The position numbers and the translations under genes are program-made. From positions 28,591 to 92,590 of the forward strand of contig NZ_AUEZ01000034.1 of the NCBI RefSeq assembly GCF_000426245.1: a stretch of 64,000 bases of DNA, given 5' to 3'. Below the pieces are notes generated by a model that worked only from the letters and a program-made list of their open reading frames with translations, was not told the origin of the DNA and made no database searches. Shown here piece after piece: positions 1-8,974 of the stretch (positions within the stretch are counted from its first letter, which is position 1; every line of letters begins with the position of its first letter). The DNA comes from Bradyrhizobium sp. Ai1a-2 (GTDB taxonomy: Bacteria; Pseudomonadota; Alphaproteobacteria; Rhizobiales; Xanthobacteraceae).

Positions 1-454
1 TGAACGTCGCAGTCTTGGCGTTCCTGAGCTGGCCAAGCAGCTTGTCGTCCATCACGACCTCGGCGACGCAGCCGTTGGGCAGGCAGCGGACGAAACCGGC
101 ACGGCCGACGTCCTGGTTGTCGAGCTTCAGGCCGAGGCCGGAGGGGAGCAGGACGCCCAGCGGCGCGACAACCCGCATCAGGCGGCTTTTCTGGTCGGCG
201 GTCTTCAGCACGATCACGGTCAGGCCGGCATTGGAGCGGTCCTCGGCGACCACGCTCTGGATCAGGGCGCATTGCTCGCTCTGGGCGCCCGGCGGGGTGT
301 CGCAACGGATCTGCCAGTCGCCATGGACCGAGCGCACGGCGCCCTGGGCGTGGGCGGCCTGGGGCAGGCCCGACATGAACGTGAGCGCCAGCAGGCCGCC
401 CAGCCAGTTGATGGCACTCCAGCTACGTCCGCTGTGATGTTTCGAAGCGCCCAT
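1..454 (-). CDS. IalB-family (invasion-associated locus B) secreted protein, 3' end cut off by the window edge
   Basis: An open frame runs on the minus strand from an ATG at 454 to the left edge with no stop, giving at least 151 residues. The N terminus is basic and hydrophobic, with a probable signal peptide ending near the AHAQG at residues 34-38. The mature part begins with a 'GDWQIRCD' motif and has paired cysteines (RCD, QCALI, RCLPNGC), which is typical of the small periplasmic IalB family. IalB proteins were named for host-cell invasion in Bartonella but are widespread in non-pathogenic rhizobia, where the role is unknown. The stop codon lies outside the window, so full length cannot be judged. 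Confidence 0.75.
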   Translation of the reverse strand, partial: MGASKHHSGRSWSAINWLGGLLALTFMSGLPQAAHAQGAVRSVHGDWQIRCDTPPGAQSEQCALIQSVVAEDRSNAGLTVIVLKTADQKSRLMRVVAPLGVLLPSGLGLKLDNQDVGRAGFVRCLPNGCVAEVVMDDKLLGQLRNAKTATF

Positions 455-951
455 CCGGGTCGATCCTTTGATGTCCGGCCATGCCGGCTCGGGTTTCCCC
501 GGCCAAGGGCCGGTGCATTGCCCTGCAGCCGGCGGCACGCAAAACGACTGATACCGCAATGACGGCGCCTTGAAGGCGATCTTCAAGCAAATCTCGCGCC
601 GCGGTGGGGCTCTTCGCGCGAATCAGGTTCCTGCGGAGCGCCCAGCTTGGGGTACATCCAGCAATCGCCCTGTCAAGCCGGCTCGCCCGCAGGAGTGGCG
701 CTATTGCCTGATTTATCGAGAAAATGTCACATCACGGGAATAGCCGATGACGCATGGCTTGGGGCCCTACTACTGCATTGCGAGCGCCTGCGAATTATGG
801 TTTGAGAGGCTAGATTTCGACGCGTTCTAACGATCTGGCCCCGTACTTTCCGAAGGTGCGTCCGGCAGGCCGTTTGTCAGGGCGGATCGTGCTGCATCTT
901 CGCCGTATGGCGGCGGTGCTAAGGGGATAAATCAAAGGGAGCGCGAGCGGC
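455..951. other. Intergenic region between divergent ialB-like gene and coxB
   Basis: About 500 bases without a convincing gene. It must hold the promoters of the divergent IalB-like gene (minus) and the cox cluster (plus). I see no perfect FixK/FNR palindrome and no clear terminator. The short frames here overlap coxB in antisense and have no family resemblance. Confidence 0.6.
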
Positions 952-1791
952 ATGAGGATGTCGATGGGCCTGTTGGGCCGGCGGTTGCTGGGGGGTGCGG
1001 TAGCAGGCATGGCGCTTGCGGCCGGCGGGACGGCATTCGCTGAATTGGGGCAGCCGGCGCCGTGGGAAGTCACGCTGCAGCAGGCGGGCTCCCCGGTGAT
1101 GGAGAACATCGTCTGGTTTCATAACTTCCTGCTGGTGGTGATCACTGCGATCACGCTGTTCGTGCTGGCGCTGCTCGTCATCGTGGTGATGAAGTTCAAC
1201 GCGCGCGCCAATCCGGTCCCCTCCAGGACCACCCACAACACCCTGATCGAGGTGGCCTGGACGCTGGTTCCGGTGCTGATCCTCGTCTCCATCGCGGTGC
1301 CGTCGTTCCGCCTCCTGTTCCTGCAGCTCGACGTGCCGAAGTCGGACCTGACCGTGAAGGTCACGGGCAAGCAGTGGTATTGGTCCTACGCCTACCCGGA
1401 TAACGGCAAGTTCGAGTTCGACTCGCTGCTTGCCCAGGACAAGCAGCCGCGGCTGCTCGGCGTCGACAATGAGATGGTGGTGCCGGTCAACAAGGTGATC
1501 CGGATCCAGACCACCGGCGCGGACGTTATCCACTCGTTTGCGGTGCCGGCCTTCGGCATCAAGATCGACTCGATCCCGGGCCGTCTCAACGAGACCTGGT
1601 TCAAGGCCACCAAGACCGGCATGTATTACGGCCAGTGCTCCGAACTGTGCGGCAAGGATCATGCGTTCATGCCGATCGCGGTGCGGGTTGTGGACGATCA
1701 GGAATTCGCCAGCTGGGTGGACGCCGCGAAGAAGAAGTTTGCCAGCAACCCGGCGAATTCATACGCCTCGGCTGGTCAGGCGGCGCAGTAA
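952..1791 (+). CDS. coxB: Cytochrome c oxidase subunit II (aa3-type)
   Basis: This 279-residue protein carries the CuA electron-entry site of the aa3 oxidase and receives electrons from cytochrome c on the periplasmic side. A signal peptide (about 1-30) is followed by two membrane segments (about 55-80 and 100-120) and a cupredoxin domain. CuA ligands are visible: His in VIHSFAVP (about 194) and the C-S-E-L-C-G-K-D-H-x-F-M cluster (about 229-241). There is no fused cytochrome c domain, so it is the short form. ATG 952 gives the full signal peptide; an in-frame ATG at 958 is an alternative. It is the first gene of the cox cluster, 92 bases before ctaD. Confidence 0.95.
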   Translation: MRMSMGLLGRRLLGGAVAGMALAAGGTAFAELGQPAPWEVTLQQAGSPVMENIVWFHNFLLVVITAITLFVLALLVIVVMKFNARANPVPSRTTHNTLIEVAWTLVPVLILVSIAVPSFRLLFLQLDVPKSDLTVKVTGKQWYWSYAYPDNGKFEFDSLLAQDKQPRLLGVDNEMVVPVNKVIRIQTTGADVIHSFAVPAFGIKIDSIPGRLNETWFKATKTGMYYGQCSELCGKDHAFMPIAVRVVDDQEFASWVDAAKKKFASNPANSYASAGQAAQ

Positions 1792-1883
1792 GGCTGCAAG
1801 CCCGAGGGGCGGGCTTCGCGCATCGGAACAAGGGCGATGGGACCGCAAAGGTCCAAAAGGGAATTGGCTTAAGGATCTAGGAC

Positions 1884-3494
1884 ATGGCAACAGGCGCAGC
1901 GACACACGATCACGCCCATGATGATCACGGCCATCCGACCGGATGGCGCCGCTATCTCTACTCCACGAACCATAAGGACATCGGCACGATGTACCTTATC
2001 TTCGCGGTTATCGCGGGCATCATCGGGGCTGCGATGTCGATCGCGATCCGCGCCGAGCTGATGTATCCGGGCGTGCAGATCTTCCACGAGTCCCACACCT
2101 ACAACGTGTTCGTGACCTCGCACGGCCTGATCATGATCTTCTTCATGGTCATGCCGGCGATGATCGGCGGGTTCGGCAACTGGTTCGTGCCGCTGATGAT
2201 CGGCGCGCCCGACATGGCGTTCCCGCGCATGAACAACATCTCGTTCTGGCTGCTGCCGGCCTCTTTCGCGCTGCTCCTGATCTCGACTTTCGTCGAGGGC
2301 GAGCCGGGCGCCAACGGCGTCGGTGCCGGCTGGACCATCTACGCGCCGCTGTCGACCTCGGGCCATCCGGGGCCGGCGGTCGATTTCGCGATCCTGTCGC
2401 TGCATCTCGCCGGTGCCTCGTCGATCCTGGGCGCGATCAACTTCATCACCACGATCTTCAACATGCGTGCGCCGGGCATGACGCTGCACAAGATGCCGCT
2501 GTTCGTGTGGTCGATCCTGGTGACGGTGTTCCTGCTCTTGCTGTCGCTGCCGGTGCTCGCCGGCGCCATCACCATGCTGCTCACCGACCGCAACTTCGGC
2601 ACCGCCTTCTTCGCCCCCGACGCTGGCGGCGACCCGGTGCTGTTCCAGCACCTGTTCTGGTTCTTCGGCCATCCCGAAGTGTACATCCTGATCCTGCCGG
2701 CTTTCGGCATGATCAGCCAGATCGTCTCGACTTTCTCGCGCAAGCCGGTGTTCGGCTATCTCGGCATGGCCTACGCGATGGTCGCGATCGGCGGCATCGG
2801 CTTCGTGGTGTGGGCGCACCACATGTACACGGTCGGCATGTCCAGCGCGACGCAGGCCTACTTCGTCGCCGCCACCATGGTGATCGCGGTGCCGACCGGC
2901 GTGAAGATCTTCTCCTGGATCGCGACCATGTGGGGCGGCTCGATCGAGTTCAAGGTGCCGATGATCTGGGCGATCGGCTTCATCTTCCTGTTCACGGTCG
3001 GCGGCGTCACCGGCGTCGTGCTGGCGAATGCCGGCGTCGACCGCGTGCTGCAGGACACCTACTACGTGGTGGCGCACTTTCACTACGTGCTGTCGCTGGG
3101 CGCCGTGTTCGGCATCTTCGCAGGCTGGTACTACTGGTTCCCGAAGATGTTCGGCTACATGTACAGCGAGACCATCGGCAAGCTGCACTTCTGGTTCACC
3201 TTCATCGGCGTGAACCTGGTGTTCTTCCCGCAGCACTTCCTCGGTCTCTCCGGCATGCCGCGCCGCTACGTCGACTATCCCGACGCGTTCGCGGGCTGGA
3301 ACCTGGTGTCCTCGATCGGCTCCTACATCTCCGGCTTCGGCGTGCTGATCTTCATCTACGGCGTGATCGATGCCTTCGTCCGCAAGGAGCAGGCGGCCGC
3401 CAATCCGTGGGGCGCCGGCGCGACCACGCTGGAATGGACGCTGTCCTCGCCGCCGCCCTTCCACCAGTTCGAAGTGCTGCCGCGCGTGCAATAA
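1884..3494 (+). CDS. ctaD: Cytochrome c oxidase subunit I (aa3-type)
   Basis: Catalytic subunit of the aa3 oxidase, 536 residues with about 12 membrane helices. It binds heme a and the heme a3/CuB oxygen-reduction centre. Visible hallmarks are YSTNHKDIGTMYL near the N terminus, the heme a His in SHGLIM (about 78), the CuB-His/Tyr motif HPEVYILILPAF (about 263) and the WAHHMYTVGM His pair (about 312). Length is normal. Called coxA in Bradyrhizobium. The N terminus is His-rich (THDHAHDDHGH), a common alphaproteobacterial feature. A 549-codon antisense frame over this gene is a GC-skew shadow. Confidence 0.97.
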   Translation: MATGAATHDHAHDDHGHPTGWRRYLYSTNHKDIGTMYLIFAVIAGIIGAAMSIAIRAELMYPGVQIFHESHTYNVFVTSHGLIMIFFMVMPAMIGGFGNWFVPLMIGAPDMAFPRMNNISFWLLPASFALLLISTFVEGEPGANGVGAGWTIYAPLSTSGHPGPAVDFAILSLHLAGASSILGAINFITTIFNMRAPGMTLHKMPLFVWSILVTVFLLLLSLPVLAGAITMLLTDRNFGTAFFAPDAGGDPVLFQHLFWFFGHPEVYILILPAFGMISQIVSTFSRKPVFGYLGMAYAMVAIGGIGFVVWAHHMYTVGMSSATQAYFVAATMVIAVPTGVKIFSWIATMWGGSIEFKVPMIWAIGFIFLFTVGGVTGVVLANAGVDRVLQDTYYVVAHFHYVLSLGAVFGIFAGWYYWFPKMFGYMYSETIGKLHFWFTFIGVNLVFFPQHFLGLSGMPRRYVDYPDAFAGWNLVSSIGSYISGFGVLIFIYGVIDAFVRKEQAAANPWGAGATTLEWTLSSPPPFHQFEVLPRVQ

Positions 3495-3562
3495 AGGAAA
3501 CAGCGACGCGCCCGTCATGGGCGCGTCGCGCTCTCTGTTTGATCTAGAGGAACGGGACCATC

Positions 3563-4498
3563 GTGTCGGTTGTCGATCACAACGCCATCGAGTTGCCGCG
3601 GATCTCCGAGGCCGAGGTCGGCGACTACATCGCGCTTCTGAAGCCGCGGGTGATGTCGCTGGTGATCTTCACCGCGCTGGTCGGCCTGATGATCGCGCCG
3701 GGGCACGTCCACCCGGTGCTGGCCTTCACCTCGATCCTCTGCATCGCCGTCGGGGCCGGCGCCTCCGGCGCGCTGAACATGGCCTATGAAGGCGATATCG
3801 ACGCGCTGATGACCCGCACCGCTAACCGGCCGATCCCGCGCGGCCGCATCACAAGTGGAGAAGCCACGGCCTTCGGCCTCACGCTCGCGTTCTTCTCGGT
3901 GATGACGCTCGGCATCCTCGTCAACTGGGTCGCGGGCGCGCTGCTGGCCTTCACGATCTTCTTCTACGTGGTGGTCTACACGATGTGGCTGAAGCGGTGG
4001 ACCGCGCAGAACATCGTGATCGGCGGCGCCGCCGGCGCGCTGCCGCCGGTGGTGGCCTGGGCCGCGGCAACCGGCTCGCTGTCGGTCGAGCCCGTGCTGT
4101 TGTTCCTGATCATCTTCTTCTGGACCCCACCGCATTTCTGGGCGCTGGCGCTGTTCCGCAGCGACGACTACGCCCGCGCCGGCGTGCCGATGCTGCCGGT
4201 GGTCGCCGGCCCGGACGCGACACGGCTGCAGATCCTGCTTTACACGATCGTGCTCGTTGCGATCGCGGTGGCGCCGTGGCCGCTCGGCTATTTCGATGCG
4301 GTCTATGGCGTGGCGTCGCTCCTGCTCGGGACGGGCATGCTGTGGCTCGCGGTTGACGTCTATCGCCACCGCGAGGGCAAGGAAGCCAATCGCGCCTGCC
4401 GCAAATTGTTTGCTTTCTCCATTTTTTATTTGTTCGCGCTGTTCGCGACCTTGCTGATCGAGGTGGCCTTCCGCACCGTTGCATCATGGGTCGGGTAG
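3563..4498 (+). CDS. ctaB: Protoheme IX farnesyltransferase (heme O synthase)
   Basis: Membrane UbiA-family prenyltransferase, 311 residues. It transfers farnesyl to protoheme to make heme O, the precursor of the heme A needed by CtaD. The family motif N-M-A-Y-E-G-D-I-D-x-x-M-x-R-T-x-x-R-P (about 73-92) holds the Mg-diphosphate-binding aspartates, and the second motif TPPHFWALAL is at about 190. The start is GTG at 3563; no ATG gives the right N terminus. It sits between ctaD and the small coxF frame, as in other Bradyrhizobium cox clusters. Confidence 0.95.
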   Translation: MSVVDHNAIELPRISEAEVGDYIALLKPRVMSLVIFTALVGLMIAPGHVHPVLAFTSILCIAVGAGASGALNMAYEGDIDALMTRTANRPIPRGRITSGEATAFGLTLAFFSVMTLGILVNWVAGALLAFTIFFYVVVYTMWLKRWTAQNIVIGGAAGALPPVVAWAAATGSLSVEPVLLFLIIFFWTPPHFWALALFRSDDYARAGVPMLPVVAGPDATRLQILLYTIVLVAIAVAPWPLGYFDAVYGVASLLLGTGMLWLAVDVYRHREGKEANRACRKLFAFSIFYLFALFATLLIEVAFRTVASWVG

Positions 4499-4516
4499 GG
4501 AGCGCATGAGCACGCA

Positions 4517-4681
4517 ATGGATGACAAACGCGAGCAAGAAGGAATTGTCCTCACCGAGGCGCAGCTCAGGAGCCGCCGCCATCGCTCGATCGCCATTGCG
4601 CTCGCGCTCGGCGTGCTGGTCCTGCTGTTCTTCGCGGTCACCCTGGTCAAGGGGCCGGCCGTGCTGGTGCGGCCGATCTGA
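4517..4681 (+). CDS. coxF: Small single-pass membrane protein of the cox cluster (CoxF-like)
   Basis: A 54-residue frame starts MDDKREQEGIV with a charged cytosolic head, a basic stretch (RSRRHRS) and one membrane helix (about 25-45, IAIALALGVLVLLFFAVTLV), and ends VLVRPI. It fits exactly between ctaB (stop 4498) and ctaG (start 4685), where alphaproteobacterial cox clusters carry a short protein called CoxF. Position, topology and size support it; no function is known to me beyond probable involvement in oxidase assembly. The overlapping frame starting at 4479 is a shadow. Confidence 0.8.
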   Translation: MDDKREQEGIVLTEAQLRSRRHRSIAIALALGVLVLLFFAVTLVKGPAVLVRPI

Positions 4682-4684
4682 GAT

Positions 4685-5335
4685 GTGATCGAGATGGCGC
4701 AAGAGACCACCACGCCCAAGCAGCCCGGCACGAGCCAAAAGGCTTCGCGTCGCACGCTGACGCGTGACGCGCTGGTTGCCTCGATCTGTGGTCTCGTCGT
4801 CGTGCTGATGGTCGGCGCATCCTACGCCGCCGTGCCCTTCTACAACTGGTTCTGCCGCGCCACCGGCTTCAACGGCACCACCCAGGTCGCGACCTCCGCG
4901 CCGGCGGAGGGGCCGCTCGCCCGCAAGATCGAGGTCCGGTTCGATGCCAATGTCGCGCCGGGCCTGCCCTGGAAGTTCGAGCCCGAGCAGAACGCGATCG
5001 ACGTCAGGATCGGCGAAGTCGTCACTGTCTTCTACACCGTGACCAACCAGTCGGCGCGGACCACGACGGCCCAGGCGGCCTACAATGTCGCGCCGCTGAC
5101 GATCGGGTCCTATTTCCAGAAGATCAACTGCTTCTGCTTCACCGAGCAGACCATGGCGCCGGGTGAGAAGCGCGAGATGCCTGTCGTGTTCTATGTCGAT
5201 CCGGCGCTGGCCGCCGACCACGAGAACGACACTCTGAAATCGATCACCCTGTCCTACACTTTCTATTCCGTGCGCGATCCGGTGCCGAAGCCAGTGGCTT
5301 CCGGCGAGGGCGACAGGCGCAAGGGCAATCTTTGA
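4685..5335 (+). CDS. ctaG: Cytochrome c oxidase copper chaperone CtaG/Cox11
   Basis: Membrane-anchored, periplasmic copper chaperone, 216 residues, which delivers copper to the CuB site of CtaD. One membrane helix (about 30-52) is followed by VPFYNWFCRATGF and an immunoglobulin-like domain with the copper motif KINCFCFTEQ (about 140-149). Start is uncertain: GTG 4685 lies 3 bases after coxF, and an in-frame ATG at 4694 gives MAQETTTP. Either leaves the domain intact. Position just before coxC is the conserved order. Confidence 0.95.
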   Translation: MIEMAQETTTPKQPGTSQKASRRTLTRDALVASICGLVVVLMVGASYAAVPFYNWFCRATGFNGTTQVATSAPAEGPLARKIEVRFDANVAPGLPWKFEPEQNAIDVRIGEVVTVFYTVTNQSARTTTAQAAYNVAPLTIGSYFQKINCFCFTEQTMAPGEKREMPVVFYVDPALAADHENDTLKSITLSYTFYSVRDPVPKPVASGEGDRRKGNL

Positions 5336-5384
5336 ATTTCTGAGACGAATACGTGCCTGACGGCACGCGAACGGAGAGACTGCA

Positions 5385-6281
5385 ATGGCTGAGGCGCACG
5401 TCAAGCATCACGATTACCACCTCGTCGATCCCAGCCCCTGGCCGGTGGTCGGCTCGATCTCGGCCTTCATCATGTGCTTCGGCGCGATCGGCTGGATGCA
5501 CCACATGTTCACGGGCGCGCCGATCGTGTTCGGCATCGGCGTGATCGGCGTGCTCTACACCATGGCGAGCTGGTGGGGTGACGTGATTCGCGAGGCCCAG
5601 TACAGGGGCGACCACACCCGCGTCGTGCAGCTCCATCATCGCTATGGCATGATCCTGTTCATCGCCTCCGAGGTGATGTTCTTCGTCGCCTGGTTTTGGG
5701 CGTTCTTCAACGCCGCGTTGTTCCCGGCCGATGCCGTCCACGCCACCCGCGACGCAGTGTTCGGCTGCGGTCCCGGCACCCAGATGGGCGCCTGCGCTGT
5801 GCCGGGCACCTGGCCGCCGCACGGCATCGAGACCTTCGATCCCTGGCACCTGCCGCTGCTTAACACGCTGCTGCTGCTCACCTCCGGCACCACGGTGACC
5901 TGGGCCCACCATGCGCTCCTGGAGAACGACCGTCAGGGCCTCAAATACGGCCTGATCCTCACCGTGCTGCTCGGCGCCGCCTTCACCTGCGTGCAGGCCT
6001 ACGAATACGCCCATGCCACGTTCTCGTTCGCCGGCAATGTCTACGGCTCCGTCTTCTTCATGGCGACCGGCTTCCACGGCGCCCACGTGATCATCGGCAC
6101 CATCTTCCTCCTGGTCTGCCTGTTCCGCGTCTATGCCGGCCATTTCACGCCGAAGCAGCACCTCGGCTTCGAGTTCGCCGCCTGGTACTGGCACTTCGTC
6201 GACGTGGTCTGGCTATTCCTGTTCATCTGCATCTACGTCTGGGGCCGCGGCGCCGAAACCATGGCGCATGCCGCGCACTAG
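5385..6281 (+). CDS. coxC: Cytochrome c oxidase subunit III
   Basis: Seven-helix core subunit III, 298 residues, which stabilises the aa3 oxidase and supports proton uptake. It starts MAEAHVKHHDYHLVDPSPWP, and family signatures include FIASEVMFFVAWFWAFF and HFVDVVWLFLFICIYVWG at the C terminus. An insert with FGCGPGTQMGACAVPGTWPPHGI between helices 3 and 4 is usual for rhizobial CoxC. A terminator-like hairpin begins 22 bases after the stop, suggesting the oxidase structural transcript mostly ends here. Confidence 0.96.
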   Translation: MAEAHVKHHDYHLVDPSPWPVVGSISAFIMCFGAIGWMHHMFTGAPIVFGIGVIGVLYTMASWWGDVIREAQYRGDHTRVVQLHHRYGMILFIASEVMFFVAWFWAFFNAALFPADAVHATRDAVFGCGPGTQMGACAVPGTWPPHGIETFDPWHLPLLNTLLLLTSGTTVTWAHHALLENDRQGLKYGLILTVLLGAAFTCVQAYEYAHATFSFAGNVYGSVFFMATGFHGAHVIIGTIFLLVCLFRVYAGHFTPKQHLGFEFAAWYWHFVDVVWLFLFICIYVWGRGAETMAHAAH

Positions 6282-6303
6282 CTCTCCATGACGTGCTACA
6301 AGG

Positions 6304-6334
6304 GGGCGGCCAGATTGGCCGCCCTTTTGTTTTC
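6304..6334 (+). terminator. Rho-independent terminator after coxC
   Basis: Perfect 8-bp stem GGGCGGCC/GGCCGCCC with loop AGATT, followed by TTTTGTTTT. It separates coxC from the DUF983 gene and argues against the longer frame that would start the DUF983 gene at 6293, inside the hairpin. Confidence 0.85.
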
Positions 6335-6358
6335 TGTAAGCGAAGACTGAACCACTTG

Positions 6359-6748
6359 ATGCCAGACGACACTCCCCCGACGGTCACCGAGAGCGCGCTC
6401 CGCGGCATCGCCTGCCGCTGTCCGCGCTGCGGCAAGGGCAAGCTCTATGCGGGCTTCCTCACGCTCGCGCCACGCTGCGAGAGTTGCGGTCTGGATTATG
6501 CCTTCATCGATTCCGGTGACGGGCCGGCGATCTTCATCATCATGCTGGCCGGCGCGATCGTCGTCGCCTGCGCGCTGATCGTCGAGGTCAAGTACCAGCC
6601 GCCGTTCTGGGTGCATGCGGTGCTCTGGCTGCCGTTGATCGTCGTCACCACCTTGCTGCCGCTGCGTTCGATGAAATCGCTTCTGATCGCACTCCAGTTC
6701 CACCACAAGGCGGCGGAGGGCCGGTTGATCAAGCGCGAGCGAAAATGA
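6359..6748 (+). CDS. DUF983 family zinc-ribbon membrane protein
   Basis: A 129-residue protein starting at ATG 6359, chosen because the upstream sequence is a terminator. It begins with a CPRCG...CESCG zinc ribbon (about 20-45) followed by two hydrophobic helices (about 60-82 and 88-105). DUF983 proteins are common in alphaproteobacterial cox clusters, between subunit III and SURF1; a role in oxidase assembly is inferred from context only. Its stop overlaps the SURF1 start (ATGA), so the two are translationally coupled. Confidence 0.85.
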   Translation: MPDDTPPTVTESALRGIACRCPRCGKGKLYAGFLTLAPRCESCGLDYAFIDSGDGPAIFIIMLAGAIVVACALIVEVKYQPPFWVHAVLWLPLIVVTTLLPLRSMKSLLIALQFHHKAAEGRLIKRERK

Positions 6749-7512
6749 CCGCAGCATCCTCGTCCCGGCGCGGTGCCGCCGGCTTCGGCATTTTCACGTT
6801 GATCCTGGTGGTGGTGTTCGCGGGCCTCGGGATCTGGCAATTGCAGCGCCGGGTCGAGAAGCATGCGCTGATCGCGGCCCTCAACGAGCGCCTGGCGGCG
6901 GCGCCCGAGGCGCTGCCGCAGCCTTCGCAATGGACCGCGCTACGCCCAGTGAGCGACGAATTCCGCCGAGTCACTTTCACAGCGACCTATGCGAAGCTGC
7001 CGGATGCGATGGTGTTCAGCTCCGGCTCCGCGGTTCGCGACGACATTTCCGGTCCCGGCACCTGGGCGTTTCTCCCGGCGCGCCTGCCTGATGGCGAGAC
7101 CGTCGTGGTCAATGCGGGCTTCGTGCAGAACACGATGCAGGATCGCGCCCAGGAGGATCGCGCGGTTGCGCCGCTGATCACGGGCGAGCCGGTCAAGCTG
7201 ACCGGCTATCTCCGCTTTCCCGAGGCCGGCGGCTCGCTGACGCCGAAGGAAGATCCGGCAAAACGCCTGTGGTTCGTCCGCAATCATTTCGCGATGGCGA
7301 GCGCGCTCGGCTGGGGCGAGGGCGGCAAGACAGTCGCGCCCTTCTACATCGATCTCGAGTCGCCCGTGCCCGACAGCGGCATTCCCAAGCCGGGACCGCT
7401 GAAGGTCAATCTCAAGGACGACCACATGCAATACGCCATCACCTGGTTCACGCTCGCCGTGGCGGTGTTGATCGCGTTTGCATTGTGGATGCGCGGCCAG
7501 CGTCGCGCGTAG
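6745..7512 (+). CDS. SURF1 family cytochrome oxidase assembly protein
   Basis: 255 residues with the SURF1 layout: an N-terminal membrane helix (about 8-28, ending GIWQLQR), a periplasmic domain, and a C-terminal helix (about 228-248, HMQYAITWFTLAVAVLIAF). The HMQYAITWF motif is diagnostic. SURF1 helps insert heme a into subunit I. Starts 4 bases inside the DUF983 gene. It is the last gene of the cluster and converges with the histidine kinase at 7570 across a 57-base gap. Confidence 0.93.
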   Translation: MTAASSSRRGAAGFGIFTLILVVVFAGLGIWQLQRRVEKHALIAALNERLAAAPEALPQPSQWTALRPVSDEFRRVTFTATYAKLPDAMVFSSGSAVRDDISGPGTWAFLPARLPDGETVVVNAGFVQNTMQDRAQEDRAVAPLITGEPVKLTGYLRFPEAGGSLTPKEDPAKRLWFVRNHFAMASALGWGEGGKTVAPFYIDLESPVPDSGIPKPGPLKVNLKDDHMQYAITWFTLAVAVLIAFALWMRGQRRA

Positions 7513-7569
7513 ATACCGCAATACCGTATTTCGGGTTACGTGTTTCGCTCCACCCCAGGCGACGACCGA

Positions 7570-8901
7570 TCAGCCAAGCGCGCCGCCCCCGACCGGCAGG
7601 CGGCAACGAACGATGGTCCATCCGTTTTCGCGCACCAGGTCGAGCGTGCCGCTGAGCGCGCGGGCTCGTTCCTGCATCCCGGTCAGGCCGCGGCCGAAAA
7701 CACAATCCTTGGGAAAGCCGATACCGTCGTCGGATACCTCCACGATCAGCTCCGCCGTCTTCATCGAAGCCTCCACTGTGACCGAACCGGCGCGGGCATG
7801 GCGCATGACGTTGGTGATGCTCTCCTGGATCACACGATAGACGGTCTGCGTAAGCAGCCCCTCGATCGCGTTCAGCCTGCCGTCGATATGCGAGACAAGC
7901 TTGAGCCTGGGTGCTTGCGTGCGGGCATACTGCAACAAGGTCTCGATGCTCTTCTCCAGCCCCAACTCCTGGATGTAGAGCGGCCGCAGCCGGTCGAGGA
8001 TGCGGCGGTTGGCCTGCTGCAGCGCTTCGACCGATTGCAGGATGCCGTCGGCGGAGGCCGCAAGCTCCAGGTTGCCATGCGGGATCGATTCGAGCAGTGC
8101 GACCGCCTTGGCGCGAATGCCGAACAATAGCGGTCCGAGCTCGTCGTGCAGCTCGCGCGCCATGTCTTGCCGCTCGTCGTCCTGCAGCGAGACGATCCGG
8201 CGCAGCAAACCTCGATTGTCCTGGCTCAGCCGGCAAAGCGTACGGGCAAGTTCGTTGGCTTCCTCCGCGCTTCGGCGGATCTCGGGCGGACCCGACGGGC
8301 GAATGAACTGCTTATAGTCGCCCCCGCGCATGCGGGTGAGGCCTTGGCCGAGGTCCTGCAAGGGGCGCAGCACGGCGCCGGCGGTGAAATGGGCGATAAT
8401 GCCGGTAAGCAGCATCAGCGCGACTGCGGAGAATGTGATCGCGACAAAGCCGATCCACTTCTCGAACATATCGGCCGACAGGTCGGGCGCAAAAATGATC
8501 TCGCCGACCTGCTTTCCTTCGATCCGGACGGGGAACGATGCGCCCACCTCCGGTATCGTAAGCAGGTCCACGAACCATCGCGGCACCCGTCCGATCGGAG
8601 TTCGCACCTCGAGCGGCGGCTGTGGGTGGCTTGCACCGTAGGGATAGAAGCGGATAGCCTCGGACGTACCTAGCGTCTGCGCGAAGGCGTCCAGCGTCGC
8701 TTGCGGATTGGCCGAGGTCCGAAGTGCGCTGTCGAGCGCATTGGCGACCGCCCTGGCCGAACGCGCGGCTGGCGCGTTTTCGTCCGACAGTTGCTCCGGC
8801 ACGTAGAGTTGTAGCGAAATCGCTCCGACCAGGAGCGCGGCCACGAACATGATACCGAGCGGAAGGAAGAACCGCGTCCGAAGCGAAAACCTTTTCCACA
8901 T
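7570..8901 (-). CDS. HisKA_3-type sensor histidine kinase
   Basis: 443 residues from MWKRFSLRTRFFLPLG at 8901; a longer frame to 9111 would overlap the divergent regulator. Layout: membrane helix (about 12-32), periplasmic sensor region, second helix (about 165-188), HAMP-like linker, then a NarX/DegS-type dimerisation and phosphotransfer box with the phospho-His in ARELHDELGP, and a HATPase_c domain (NVMRHARA, SDDGIGFP, GRGLTGMQERA). It faces a LuxR-type response regulator across a 73-base divergent promoter, so the two almost certainly form one phosphorelay. The signal is unknown. Confidence 0.9.
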   Translation of the reverse strand: MWKRFSLRTRFFLPLGIMFVAALLVGAISLQLYVPEQLSDENAPAARSARAVANALDSALRTSANPQATLDAFAQTLGTSEAIRFYPYGASHPQPPLEVRTPIGRVPRWFVDLLTIPEVGASFPVRIEGKQVGEIIFAPDLSADMFEKWIGFVAITFSAVALMLLTGIIAHFTAGAVLRPLQDLGQGLTRMRGGDYKQFIRPSGPPEIRRSAEEANELARTLCRLSQDNRGLLRRIVSLQDDERQDMARELHDELGPLLFGIRAKAVALLESIPHGNLELAASADGILQSVEALQQANRRILDRLRPLYIQELGLEKSIETLLQYARTQAPRLKLVSHIDGRLNAIEGLLTQTVYRVIQESITNVMRHARAGSVTVEASMKTAELIVEVSDDGIGFPKDCVFGRGLTGMQERARALSGTLDLVRENGWTIVRCRLPVGGGALG

Positions 8902-8974
8902 TTGGATAATTCTAATTCGCTCCGGTGGTTTTCCCTTTTCACAGGTTCCCGGGCATTTATGTTCTCGATACAGA

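Noticed and set aside
1..437. Plus-strand frames at the left edge
   Set aside because: They are antisense to the IalB-like gene, whose minus-strand frame has a signal peptide and family motifs.
1869..3518. 549-codon antisense frame opposite ctaD
   Set aside because: His/Asp/Arg-rich composition typical of antisense to GC-rich coding DNA; ctaD has unambiguous family motifs.
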